Shown: positions 34,596 through 42,567 of the stretch, one piece after another
Layout: every line of letters begins with the position of its first letter
How positions within the stretch are numbered: position 1 is the first letter of the stretch
DNA from: an uncultured Ignavibacteriota bacterium
GTDB taxonomy: Bacteria > Bacteroidota > Ignavibacteria > Palsa-1295
Assembly (NCBI GenBank): GCA_903900335.1
Contig: CAIUMP010000017.1
Span: 62,001 to 126,000, forward strand
DNA: 64,000 bases
Reading direction: 5' to 3'
Notes under the pieces: model-generated
What the model was told of the DNA's origin: nothing
Seen by the model: the letters and a program-made list of their open reading frames with translations, nothing else
The model's database searches: none
Position numbers and translations under genes: made by a program

Positions 34596-35172
34596 GGGAT
34601 ATGAGGTGTGGGGTATGGGGTATAGGTTCAGAGGACTTCTCACCAGATTTCTTCGCTTGCTTCATACCCCATACCCCATACTCCGTAGCCTGTACCCAAT
34701 ACCCTTGCTCCTCCTCGTAGGCTGCTACTCCTTTACCGGCTCGAGCATTCCGCCACACATTCATACTATCGGTATTCCGCTTGTCGAAGATAATTCGGGC
34801 TTCGGGCAGTCGGTGGTGCGGCAGGACCTTACCAACTTACTCATCCTGAAATTCACGAGCGAGGGGTCGCTCCGCGTGGCAGGCCGTGCGAACGCCGATG
34901 CTTTGCTCGAAACCTCCATTCTTGCCGGTGGAATTACCGATGAGCCCGTCAGCGTAAAGGCGGGAGAAGTGGTTACGACAAAGCGCATCACGCTTCGCAT
35001 CCACGCGATCTACCGCGACCAAAAGAAGCAAAAGGATTTTTGGGAGCGCGACTTCACACAAACTGCCGACTACCAGGTTGCCCAAAACCTCGCGGGCCTC
35101 AAAGACGCCTTGGCTAAGGCCGAGGACAAGATTGGAGAAGATCTGTTGATCGCAGTGATTTCGAATTGGTGA
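34588..35172 (+). CDS. lptE: LptE-family LPS-assembly lipoprotein
   Basis: A 194-residue lipoprotein read from a TTG at 34588 (an ATG at 34615 gives 185). The lipobox LLVGC (Cys46 in the long form, Cys37 in the short) starts the mature part CYSFTGSSIPPHIHTIGIP, which matches the start of LptE-like proteins of Bacteroidota (SIPPHIxTIxIP). It then has VVRQDLTNLLILKF and ends with DALAKAEDKIGEDLLIAVIS. LptE plugs LptD to deliver lipopolysaccharide to the outer surface. The region before the lipobox is unusual: it translates an inverted repeat of TGGGGTATGGGGTAT and makes the signal sequence long and odd. It overlaps the sigma-54 activator gene. Confidence 0.85.
   Translation: MNKGYEVWGMGYRFRGLLTRFLRLLHTPYPILRSLYPIPLLLLVGCYSFTGSSIPPHIHTIGIPLVEDNSGFGQSVVRQDLTNLLILKFTSEGSLRVAGRANADALLETSILAGGITDEPVSVKAGEVVTTKRITLRIHAIYRDQKKQKDFWERDFTQTADYQVAQNLAGLKDALAKAEDKIGEDLLIAVISNW
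34609..34678. repeat. Inverted repeat of TGGGGTATGGGGTAT inside the lptE start region
   Basis: The arms TGGGGTATGGGGTAT (34609-34623) and ATACCCCATACCCCA (34664-34678) are perfect over 15 bases and separated by 40. Both arms are themselves built of a seven-base unit GGGGTAT. A weaker echo (TGTACCCAATACCC) follows at about 34691-34704. Confidence 0.85.
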
Positions 35173-35193
35173 GGAAAGGGCAGGAGGTGCTTG

Positions 35194-35976
35194 CTACTTC
35201 GACTGCACCGAATCACCCAGAACTTGATGTGTGTCCTGCTTAAAGTGAGAGTCCACCGATTTCCAATTCGTTCCGAATACGATCGCATAGCCGAAGTATC
35301 CGGCAAATGCAAACATGGCGATTGTGGTGCCCATATTTATTCGTTTGAGTGTCGCTGGTTTGAATCCGCTCTGGCTTTTTGAGATCAATCGGATCAGAAC
35401 AAGAAACCACGACGCTGTTCCAACACCCGCGCCAAGCGCAAAGACTATGTTGATACTCAATCCGGAGCCAAGCAGCCCCCAACTTCTCCACAAACCCGAT
35501 ATGATGATCCATTCTGGAACAGCCATCACATTCGTCGCATAGAGCAGGGCACCCACGACGAACGGTCCGGCCAGTCCTTTCTTCTTTATGTGCATACGCC
35601 TTATCGCTAGGGCCGCTGCTCGATCGCCAACACTTCCGTCGGCGATGGCTGATTCACCGATGGTGTGTTTCACATGTTCCGGTGTTGCCGGTTGCTCTGG
35701 CTTTGTCCGTAATTGATGAACGCCCAGCCAGATCAGCGCGATAAATCCTGCGACTTCGAAGAGCAGATTCACGATCGGTGAGGCAACAAGAAATTGGTTG
35801 ATCTGCGCCGAGCCCCCGCAATAGATCACGTCCATCACCGCTCCGCCGACCCCGACAGCAAGCCCGTAGCGGAAGCCATCCTTGAGCGTTCGCGAAATAG
35901 CAGCAGCATTCACCGGACCGATCGGCATGGAGAGGAGCCAGCCAGTGATGGCACCGATGAGCAGAGCAATGAGCAT
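35194..35976 (-). CDS. LysE-family amino-acid/metabolite exporter
   Basis: A 260-residue inner-membrane protein of the LysE/RhtB superfamily. It opens with LIGAITGWLLSMPIGPVNAAAISRTLKDGF, where the MPIGPVNAA segment is the family hallmark, and GLAVGVGGAVMDVIYCGG. About six helices follow, with a charged loop (HQLRTKPEQPATPEHVKH) between the third and fourth and ATNVMAVPEWIIISGL in the fifth. The exported substrate is unknown. It is on the same strand as dnaX, 102 bases downstream; a shared transcript is possible but not shown. Confidence 0.85.
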   Translation of the reverse strand: MLIALLIGAITGWLLSMPIGPVNAAAISRTLKDGFRYGLAVGVGGAVMDVIYCGGSAQINQFLVASPIVNLLFEVAGFIALIWLGVHQLRTKPEQPATPEHVKHTIGESAIADGSVGDRAAALAIRRMHIKKKGLAGPFVVGALLYATNVMAVPEWIIISGLWRSWGLLGSGLSINIVFALGAGVGTASWFLVLIRLISKSQSGFKPATLKRINMGTTIAMFAFAGYFGYAIVFGTNWKSVDSHFKQDTHQVLGDSVQSK

Positions 35977-35977
35977 G

Positions 35978-36016
35978 GAGAAATTATGAAGGATGAATTA
36001 TGAATGATGAACGGGG
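35978..36016. repeat. Low-complexity ATGAATGATGAA-type tract
   Basis: A short run built from AATTATGAA/GGATGAA units lies between lysE-like and dnaX genes. It resembles slipped-strand simple sequence; no coding role was seen. Confidence 0.4.
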
Positions 36017-36078
36017 AGGAGACGAGGGGATGAGCCGCAGAAGTTGGCGTCGTCTTCAACCTTCATCGTACACCACTT

Positions 36079-37806
36079 TCAGACTTCCCGAGCATCCAGT
36101 TGCTCTATGATGGCAACCTCCAACGCAGATTTCTCCTGCGTTGGTTTTGCTTGCTTGATCACCTGCGCGACGATCTCGGGATTATTCACCACTGGCGAGC
36201 CCGCCTTTGCGTGCATGTCGGCCCGAGTGCCTGCTTCAAATGCAAGCCGTGTGCCGAAAAACTCGCTGAGTGCCTGCGTCATCTCATCCTTCAACGATTG
36301 TAGCAAGTCCCGTTCGATCTTTCCTGGAACGGCCAGATACACCATGGACTTTCGCACGCCGCAAAACTCCAACTCAGGAAAAATCGTAAACAGCCCCCGC
36401 GATTTTGTACGCACGAAATCACCAAAAGCGAGCCATCGCTGCGAGATGGTATCATTCTCTACTGCAACAGCCTCTGAAGCTTGTGGCGCGACAGGTTGTC
36501 GAACTGTCGGCGTAACTTCATGCGGCGGCTGCACCCGCGGTGAGCTTGAAGCGCGGCTAACGGTCGAAGAAGGCGTTGGTGGCGATGCTGGACGTGCTTC
36601 CGCAGTCGGCCTGGGAGCTGGAGCAGGCGGTGGTGGTGCGTATCCCGACGGTACGGCTGCTCCGCGCAGTGCGCGAACTTCAGCAATCAATTGAGAGATC
36701 TCCAGTGCTCGTTCAAGGAGCATCATCTCCACCAACGTGATCTCCAGCACGATGCGTGGTTGTTGGGATGAGTGAAGCTTCTCAAGCGCCTGCTGCCCGA
36801 GCCGAACGAGCCGAATGAGATCGCTCTCTGGAAAATCCTTTGTGATCTGCGAGTACCGCTCAGCGTGTGAACGGGATACTTCGATAAGCTTGGTCTCGCC
36901 AGTAATAGCAACGGTCAGGATATTCCGGAAGTGTTCCAGTAGCCCTGCGAAGAACTCCTCTACATCGTAGCCTCGCGCAACAACCTCTCCGCTTAACTCA
37001 AAGGCTCGTTTTGGCTCGCGCGCGGTAATGGCCGAAGTGACTTCGAAGTAGAAATCGAGATCGATCAGATTGAGCGCTTCGCGCAAGCGGGCCGTCTCGA
37101 CGGTCATGCCGCAATACGCGATCGTCTGATCGAAGATAGACTCTGCATCGCGCGCCGAGCCATCGGCCTTCTTCGCGATCATCAGCAGCGCATCGTCGTC
37201 GATCGTGATGCCATCGGCATCCGCGATCTTGCGAAGCAGCGATGTTATTTCTTCGATCTGAATTCGGCGAAAGTCATAGCGCTGCGTACGCGAGAGAATC
37301 GTCGGAAGCACCTTCTGAACCTCCGTCGTCGCGAAGATGAAGACGAGATATTTCGGAGGCTCTTCCAGCGTCTTAAGCAGCGCATTGAACGCGCTGTTCG
37401 AGAGCATGTGCACTTCATCAATGATGATGACCTTGTATTGCCCTTGCAGCGGTGGGTACTTTACATTTTCGCGCAATCCTCGGACATCTTCGACGCCGTT
37501 GTTCGAGGCACCGTCGATCTCCGCGACATCCATCGAGCGGCCTTCTGTGATCGAAAGGCACACATCACAGTTGTTGCAAGGCTCGTAGTCGTTTTTCGCG
37601 GCGTTCGGACAATTGATCGCCTTGGCGAGCAAGCGCGCAACGGTCGTCTTGCCGCAGCCACGCTGACCTGTAAATAGGTAGGCATGCGCGAGCCGGTTCT
37701 CGCGGATCGCGTTCTTGAGTGTGCGGGTCACATGGTCTTGGCCAATAACGCTGTCAAAGCGCATCGGCCTCCATTTTCGGGCGGTTACCTGGAAAGTCTC
37801 AGACAT
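36079..37806 (-). CDS. dnaX: DNA polymerase III subunit gamma/tau
   Basis: A 575-residue clamp-loader ATPase. Walker A is GQRGCGKTT (47-55), the zinc-binding Cys set is Cys66, Cys77, Cys80 and Cys83 (NCPNAAKNDYEPCNNCDVC), Walker B is IIIDEVHMLS (127-136), sensor 1 is FATTE (158-162) and the arginine-finger motif is SRTQRYDF (172-179). A Pro-rich linker (about residues 375-435) precedes the C-terminal tau-like domain. I saw no A-rich slippery sequence of the kind E. coli uses to make gamma, so a separate gamma form is not predicted. It lies 51 bases downstream of the DUF4199 gene. Confidence 0.95.
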   Translation of the reverse strand: MSETFQVTARKWRPMRFDSVIGQDHVTRTLKNAIRENRLAHAYLFTGQRGCGKTTVARLLAKAINCPNAAKNDYEPCNNCDVCLSITEGRSMDVAEIDGASNNGVEDVRGLRENVKYPPLQGQYKVIIIDEVHMLSNSAFNALLKTLEEPPKYLVFIFATTEVQKVLPTILSRTQRYDFRRIQIEEITSLLRKIADADGITIDDDALLMIAKKADGSARDAESIFDQTIAYCGMTVETARLREALNLIDLDFYFEVTSAITAREPKRAFELSGEVVARGYDVEEFFAGLLEHFRNILTVAITGETKLIEVSRSHAERYSQITKDFPESDLIRLVRLGQQALEKLHSSQQPRIVLEITLVEMMLLERALEISQLIAEVRALRGAAVPSGYAPPPPAPAPRPTAEARPASPPTPSSTVSRASSSPRVQPPHEVTPTVRQPVAPQASEAVAVENDTISQRWLAFGDFVRTKSRGLFTIFPELEFCGVRKSMVYLAVPGKIERDLLQSLKDEMTQALSEFFGTRLAFEAGTRADMHAKAGSPVVNNPEIVAQVIKQAKPTQEKSALEVAIIEQLDAREV

Positions 37807-37857
37807 AGAACGGGTACAACGACGAGGGACGGGGTAGCCGTTCTCCCTGTCTATTTG

Positions 37858-38376
37858 TTACCCCGCCTTCACCACCCCGTCATCCTCCTTCGTGCGGACA
37901 AAGATGGAGGTGATAAGCGCGAAGATCGTGGCAAAGAAGGTATTGCCGATGACAGAGAAGATGACCGTCATCGGTAGTGCCCAGGTTCGAACGTAGCCAA
38001 GGGAGTTCTTGATGTCAGAGGGCGTCATCTTTCCGGAAGCCTTGAACGCCTCTTCCTGCTTCTGGACGATCATGTCAATGAAGCCGGAATTGATGAACTG
38101 GATGTAGATCACCATGAAGACCGCCATGACCGCACCAGAAAAAAGACCGATCATTGCGCCCGTGCCGACGCCCTGACCATAGGTCATCGTGCCATCAAAT
38201 TCATCTTCCTTGCGCTCTTTGCTGGCCATGAAGATGAACCACGCCAGAAATGGCAGCGAGAGATAGCCGAGCATTTGGCCGCTGGTGGTCTTGTCGAGGC
38301 CAGTAAAATACTCCAGCAGCGTGATCGCGATAGAGACTCCTGCCGCGTAGAGTCCGTAAGTTAATGCTGTCATCAT
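37858..38376 (-). CDS. DUF4199 family membrane protein
   Basis: A 172-residue protein with four predicted helices (ALTYGLYAAGVSIAITLLEYF, the LGYLSLPFLAWFIFMA segment, IGLFSGAVMAVFMVIYIQF and the final ALPMTVIFSVIGNTFFATIFALITSIFV). The second helix is followed by ERKEDEFDGTMTYGQGVGTGAMIG and the third by a short soluble stretch that includes MIVQKQEEAFKASGKMTPSDI; both fit DUF4199, common in Bacteroidota and of unknown function. The tandem ATGs at 38376/38373 are taken as the start: the ORF extends to 38565, but its upstream part is unlike the family and overlaps the protease gene. Confidence 0.82.
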   Translation of the reverse strand: MMTALTYGLYAAGVSIAITLLEYFTGLDKTTSGQMLGYLSLPFLAWFIFMASKERKEDEFDGTMTYGQGVGTGAMIGLFSGAVMAVFMVIYIQFINSGFIDMIVQKQEEAFKASGKMTPSDIKNSLGYVRTWALPMTVIFSVIGNTFFATIFALITSIFVRTKEDDGVVKAG

Positions 38377-38518
38377 AACGTCTGATCGATTTGTTTGTCG
38401 TTCAACTCGTTCGGCATTGCGCCGGGAAGAGATTCTATTGCTCAAAAATAAGCCAAAAACGGGGCCGCCAGTTGAAATACGAAATCCCAACGAGAGCACA
38501 TGTGAACTAGGCTCGCCA

Positions 38519-40594
38519 CTACTGCTTCTCGAAGGCGGAGCTTCTGAGCTTGCCAGCGGTTTCACTGACCATCCAATAGGTCCCGGGACTTAGACGGGCA
38601 AGTTCGAACTCTACCTTGTGTGGCATCTCCCCATGGATCAAGGATGGTACTTCTATCCTGCGGCCCAGCATGTCCTCGATCCAGCAGCGCGTTGGAGTGG
38701 CAGGAAAGATAACGGTGAGCCGGTCAGCGGCGGGATTCGGGAACATTCGGAATGCGGTCGGCTCAATTTCAGAAACTCCGCGAGAAAGTGAGGAGGCCGG
38801 AACGAGGACGGTGTCCTGGGCAGAGCATCCGCCCGAGCTTGCAGCGCGAACTGCATATTGCACAGCAACCGACCTAGCGATAATGATCGAGCTGCCTGTA
38901 CCGGCGGTGCTATGGAGCGGATTTGGCAATCTGTACCAGGTGAATGCCACACCTGTCGTATCGGCCATGTTTGCGATTAGGAGTGCCGAGTCTGCCGGTA
39001 CGTTCGTAGTGTCGATGCGGATCTGCACCTGGTAGCCCGGGATTGGGAGGAATATGATCGAGTCATACGCGCGAACCGAAGAGCTGTCCGTCACGCGGAC
39101 GTAGAATTTCTGTGCCTTTGATGGATTCAGCACCAGTGTGCAGTTACTGCCAGCTGATAAAATGGAGTCCGCGGGCGGATTGGATTCGAACGTATAGGGT
39201 CCAGTACTGCCGGAGGCCGTCAGCGTAAATCGAAATGAGCCGCCCATACACTCGTGGACAACTCGTTGCGGAGAGACCGCCAGCTGCGGCTGGGAAACGG
39301 TAGTTCCGCAGGTGTAGGAGCTTACCATCTGGTCGATCAGTTCAGAACAGCGAGGATGAAATCGAAGGATCGCGCCGGCGGTCGTGGTGTGGCAGTAACT
39401 CATGATCGTCCCGCGGCTCGGAACGGGCGGGTCAAAACAGGGTGGATCGCCCCAGTTGATAGGTTCGGCGGCAACGCACGAGTCCAGAGGCGGATCCCAA
39501 TAGCAACTGTGCGTATGCGGACACGCGACGACATGCCCCGTTTCGTGGGACACAACCATCAGATCCCAGACCCAGATGTGATATGGATAGTCCCAGCCAT
39601 TCTTTTTTGCCGAGTTTGTTATGCCACACACGCACTTGGAGTACATGGTATTACACAAGGTGCCAATACCCGCGGCCTTACCGCCGCAGACATCCATCGA
39701 TCGCCCGCTTAGCAGCACGTTGATGTTGGCTGGATCTCCCGGCAGATTGGATCCATCGAAGACATCGAGCAGATCGCACACGTTCACGTCTGGATAGCCG
39801 TCATTCGAGGTCCATTCCAGATGCGTTGCACAGGCGAGTGTGATTCCGGCGTCACGCAAATACAGGTCACTTGCGGCTGCAAGAATAGCCAGCCCATATT
39901 TAAAGGCGGATACTGCATTCCCACCGCTCTTTTTTACGAACGGGGAGTCCATTTCCAACCCAATGCTGAACTGGGGGATGGATGAAGCAAACACCCGATT
40001 CTGTTGGGGAGACTCTTGGTGCGCCAAAAGCTTTTGAACCAATGGGGAGAGAGCCGACTTCTTGAAATCTTCTACGCCGCAGACGAAGTTCGCCGCCGTT
40101 GTGCTGTCAGCAATAACGCCAAGGATCAGGTTGCCCGCTTCACTGCGGCCCGCGCTTGAAAGTGCGTAGGTTCGCTCACCGGCGACGATGTAGCCCCAGG
40201 CGCAATCTTCGTACATGGCAAGGCAGACATGCGACCCTGCAATTCCATCCACGCTGCCACGAAAAAACACGTGGGCAGGAACAGGGAAGCGGCCCTTAAT
40301 ATTTTTGGTAACGACATCAAACTGCTCGACACGAAGATCGTAGTTGCCGTCAGAGGCAAGCGGGAAATTCTGGATCAGGCAGGTGAATTCTTTCCTTGAT
40401 GCGAGCCCTTCAAACCGACCGCGATCCATTTCCAGAAATTGGGCACCGCCTCGCTCGGCAATTGGGACATGAATATCAGACTCGTTGGCAGCCTTGAACA
40501 AAGAGGAGTTCAGCCCTTCCGTTGACCACCCGGACACCGGCAGCAAGAAAAGACACAGGAACAGGAACGTCAACAATTTCCGCGAAATGACCAT
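38519..40594 (-). CDS. Secreted metzincin-like zinc protease with T9SS sorting domain
   Basis: A 691-residue exported protease. The ATG at 40594 starts a signal peptide (MVISRKLLTFLFLCLFLLPVSG); an upstream ATG at 40669 gives a poor one. The zinc site is HETGHVVACPHTH (His350, Glu351, His354, His360), matching HExxHxxGxxH with Ala at the Gly position. A Met-turn GTIMSYCH follows, so it belongs near the reprolysin/M12B-like group often found in T9SS cargo. Many Cys flank the site (for example KCVCG, DSCVAA, PCFDPP), suggesting disulfides. An Ig-like region (about 450-600) precedes a sorting domain (MFPNPAADRLTVIFPAT ... ETAGKLRSSAFEKQ). Monocistronic by spacing. Confidence 0.85.
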   Translation of the reverse strand: MVISRKLLTFLFLCLFLLPVSGWSTEGLNSSLFKAANESDIHVPIAERGGAQFLEMDRGRFEGLASRKEFTCLIQNFPLASDGNYDLRVEQFDVVTKNIKGRFPVPAHVFFRGSVDGIAGSHVCLAMYEDCAWGYIVAGERTYALSSAGRSEAGNLILGVIADSTTAANFVCGVEDFKKSALSPLVQKLLAHQESPQQNRVFASSIPQFSIGLEMDSPFVKKSGGNAVSAFKYGLAILAAASDLYLRDAGITLACATHLEWTSNDGYPDVNVCDLLDVFDGSNLPGDPANINVLLSGRSMDVCGGKAAGIGTLCNTMYSKCVCGITNSAKKNGWDYPYHIWVWDLMVVSHETGHVVACPHTHSCYWDPPLDSCVAAEPINWGDPPCFDPPVPSRGTIMSYCHTTTAGAILRFHPRCSELIDQMVSSYTCGTTVSQPQLAVSPQRVVHECMGGSFRFTLTASGSTGPYTFESNPPADSILSAGSNCTLVLNPSKAQKFYVRVTDSSSVRAYDSIIFLPIPGYQVQIRIDTTNVPADSALLIANMADTTGVAFTWYRLPNPLHSTAGTGSSIIIARSVAVQYAVRAASSGGCSAQDTVLVPASSLSRGVSEIEPTAFRMFPNPAADRLTVIFPATPTRCWIEDMLGRRIEVPSLIHGEMPHKVEFELARLSPGTYWMVSETAGKLRSSAFEKQ

Positions 40595-40649
40595 ACAACT
40601 CAAATGCTTCGCAATCCGTAAAGATTCACCTCGAAACGCACTACCCAAA

Positions 40650-40689
40650 AACAAGAGAGCTGGCACCATAGTGGTCCAGCTCTCTTGTT
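40650..40689 (-). terminator. Rho-independent terminator of pckA
   Basis: Perfect 14-base arms AACAAGAGAGCTGG (40650-40663) and CCAGCTCTCTTGTT (40676-40689) with an inner ACCA/TGGT extension. On the minus strand it is followed by a T-run (complement of 40646-40650) and lies 19 bases after the pckA stop. Confidence 0.9.
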
Positions 40690-40707
40690 CACGAAATTCG
40701 CAAGTTC

Positions 40708-42312
40708 TTAGGCCTTTGGTCCGGCCTGCTTGATCGCCTCGCTGGTCCCTTCCGAGTACTTCTTGAAGTTCTCCACGAAGCGCTTGGCCAGATCAGCGGC
40801 CTGCTTGTCATATGCGGCTTTGTCGGACCACGTGTCGCGTGGGTTCAGAACCTCGGCCGGAACGCCAGGTACATGCTGAGGGATCTTTAGGCCGAACGTC
40901 GGGTCGGTGACGGTCTCGACAGAGTCCAACTCACCGGCAAGGGCGGCGTTCACCATGGCGCGGGTATAGGGCAGGTGCATACGCTTGCCGACTCCGTATG
41001 GGCCGCCGGTCCAACCTGTATTCACCAGCCAACAGCGGACGTTGTGCTCCTCGATCTTCTTACCGAGCAGACCGGCATAGACATTCGGATGATGCACCAT
41101 GAACGGCGCGCCAAAGCAGGTCGAGAAATTTGGCTCTGGCTCGGTGACGCCACGCTCGGTGCCAGCCACCTTTGCGGTGTAACCGGAGATAAAGTGATAC
41201 ATCGCCTGGTCTGTCGTCAAACGGGAGATCGGGGGAAGCACGCCGAAGGCGTCCGCTGTGAGGAAAATGATATTCTTCGGATGCGGACCGACCGACGGCT
41301 CCACAGCGCCTTCTATGAAGTGCAGTGGATAGGCGGTGCGGGTGTTTTCAGTCTTGGAAGTATTGTTGTAGTCCGGTACGCCATTCGCATCGAGCACCAC
41401 GTTCTCGAGGACTGCACCGCGGCGGATGGCATTCCAGATCTGTGGCTCGTGCTCTTGCGAAAGCTTGATCACCTTGGCATAGCATCCGCCTTCAAAGTTG
41501 AAGACCCCATTATCGGACCAGCCGTGCTCGTCATCACCGATCAGGTTGCGCTTCGGGTCGGCGGAGAGCGTCGTCTTGCCAGTGCCGGATAGCCCAAAGA
41601 AGAGAGCTGTGTCATTATGCTCGCCGATATTAGCAGAGCAGTGCATGGACATCACGCCCTTCAGCGGCAGGAGATAGTTGAGCGTTGTGAAGATAGACTT
41701 CTTGATCTCGCCCGCATATTCCGTACCTCCGATAAGCAAAAGGCCACGCTCCAAATTCAAGAGGATGAACGTTTCGGAAGCAGTGCCGTCCGTCGCCGGG
41801 TCGGCCTTGACTGATGGCAGATCGATGACAGTGAACTGCGGGCGATGCTCCGCCAGCTCGGCCTGCGTCGGGCGAATGAACAGATCGTGGCAGAACAGGT
41901 TGTGCCAGGCGTATTCGTTGATCACGCGGATCGGGAGCTGGTACTCCTTCTCGGCACCGGCGAAGAGGTCGGCAACGAAGAGCTCTTTCTCGTTCATCGC
42001 GGCGACCATCTTCTGATAGAGCTTTTCGAAATTCTCCTCGGAAATCTCGCGGTTTACCGAGCCCCACCACACGTGCCCGTGGCTCGCCGGATTCGAGACG
42101 ATAAACTTATCTTTTGGCGAGCGACCCGTGAACTTGCCCGTCGAAACCACGAGTGCCTCGTTGGCGGCTAATTGACCCTCACCGCGTGAGAGCGCCTCGG
42201 CATAAAGCTCCTCCGGTGAGAGATTGAAATTTATCTGGCTGTGAGAGATACCGTGATCGGCAAGCGTGCGTTCGAGGATGCCCTGTGCGGTGTTCATTGC
42301 TTCGTTGCTCAT
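40708..42312 (-). CDS. pckA: ATP-dependent phosphoenolpyruvate carboxykinase
   Basis: A 534-residue cytosolic enzyme interconverting oxaloacetate + ATP and PEP + CO2 + ADP. The GRSPKDKF segment (63-70), MHCSANIG (223-230), kinase-1a loop GLSGTGKTT (240-248) and kinase-2 loop LIGDDEHGW (257-265) define the ATP family (not the GTP one). [18 protein letters not shown] and [14 protein letters not shown], including the catalytic-site lysine, are intact. The length is standard. It stands alone with a strong terminator downstream. It can serve gluconeogenesis or, in anaerobes, CO2 fixation to succinate; the direction cannot be inferred here. Confidence 0.97.
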   Translation of the reverse strand: MSNEAMNTAQGILERTLADHGISHSQINFNLSPEELYAEALSRGEGQLAANEALVVSTGKFTGRSPKDKFIVSNPASHGHVWWGSVNREISEENFEKLYQKMVAAMNEKELFVADLFAGAEKEYQLPIRVINEYAWHNLFCHDLFIRPTQAELAEHRPQFTVIDLPSVKADPATDGTASETFILLNLERGLLLIGGTEYAGEIKKSIFTTLNYLLPLKGVMSMHCSANIGEHNDTALFFGLSGTGKTTLSADPKRNLIGDDEHGWSDNGVFNFEGGCYAKVIKLSQEHEPQIWNAIRRGAVLENVVLDANGVPDYNNTSKTENTRTAYPLHFIEGAVEPSVGPHPKNIIFLTADAFGVLPPISRLTTDQAMYHFISGYTAKVAGTERGVTEPEPNFSTCFGAPFMVHHPNVYAGLLGKKIEEHNVRCWLVNTGWTGGPYGVGKRMHLPYTRAMVNAALAGELDSVETVTDPTFGLKIPQHVPGVPAEVLNPRDTWSDKAAYDKQAADLAKRFVENFKKYSEGTSEAIKQAGPKA

Positions 42313-42526
42313 AATGTTCTTATTCCAAAATTTTGGCCTCCAAAGCCCTGAGCGAAAGAACCCGATTTCGGGAGGAAAGGGCTTGGGTATGAATTCTATG
42401 GCCTTTATCCGAATTTCCTAATCTTTAATTCCGGGATATTCCTGCCCCGTCATCCGACGAGCGTATTACTTTACTTTCAGAATTGCTTCGAGCACCGCGT
42501 GTGTTGCTTTTCTCTTCGCACCGTTG

Positions 42527-42562
42527 TCGTACTCACCTTCATCGTACTCACCTTCATCGTAC
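42527..42562. repeat. 15-base tandem duplication upstream of the DUF5686 gene
   Basis: TCGTACTCACCTTCA occurs twice in tandem (42527-42541, 42542-42556), followed by a third partial TCGTAC. It ends five bases before the preferred ATG at 42568 and would vary the spacing upstream of the start, or encode a repeated LTFIV if an upstream start were used. Confidence 0.8.
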
Positions 42563-42567
42563 AGTCC

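Noticed and set aside
36079-37806. Programmed frameshift to make a gamma form of DnaX
   Set aside because: No A-rich slippery heptamer and stem-loop were seen in the relevant part of the frame.
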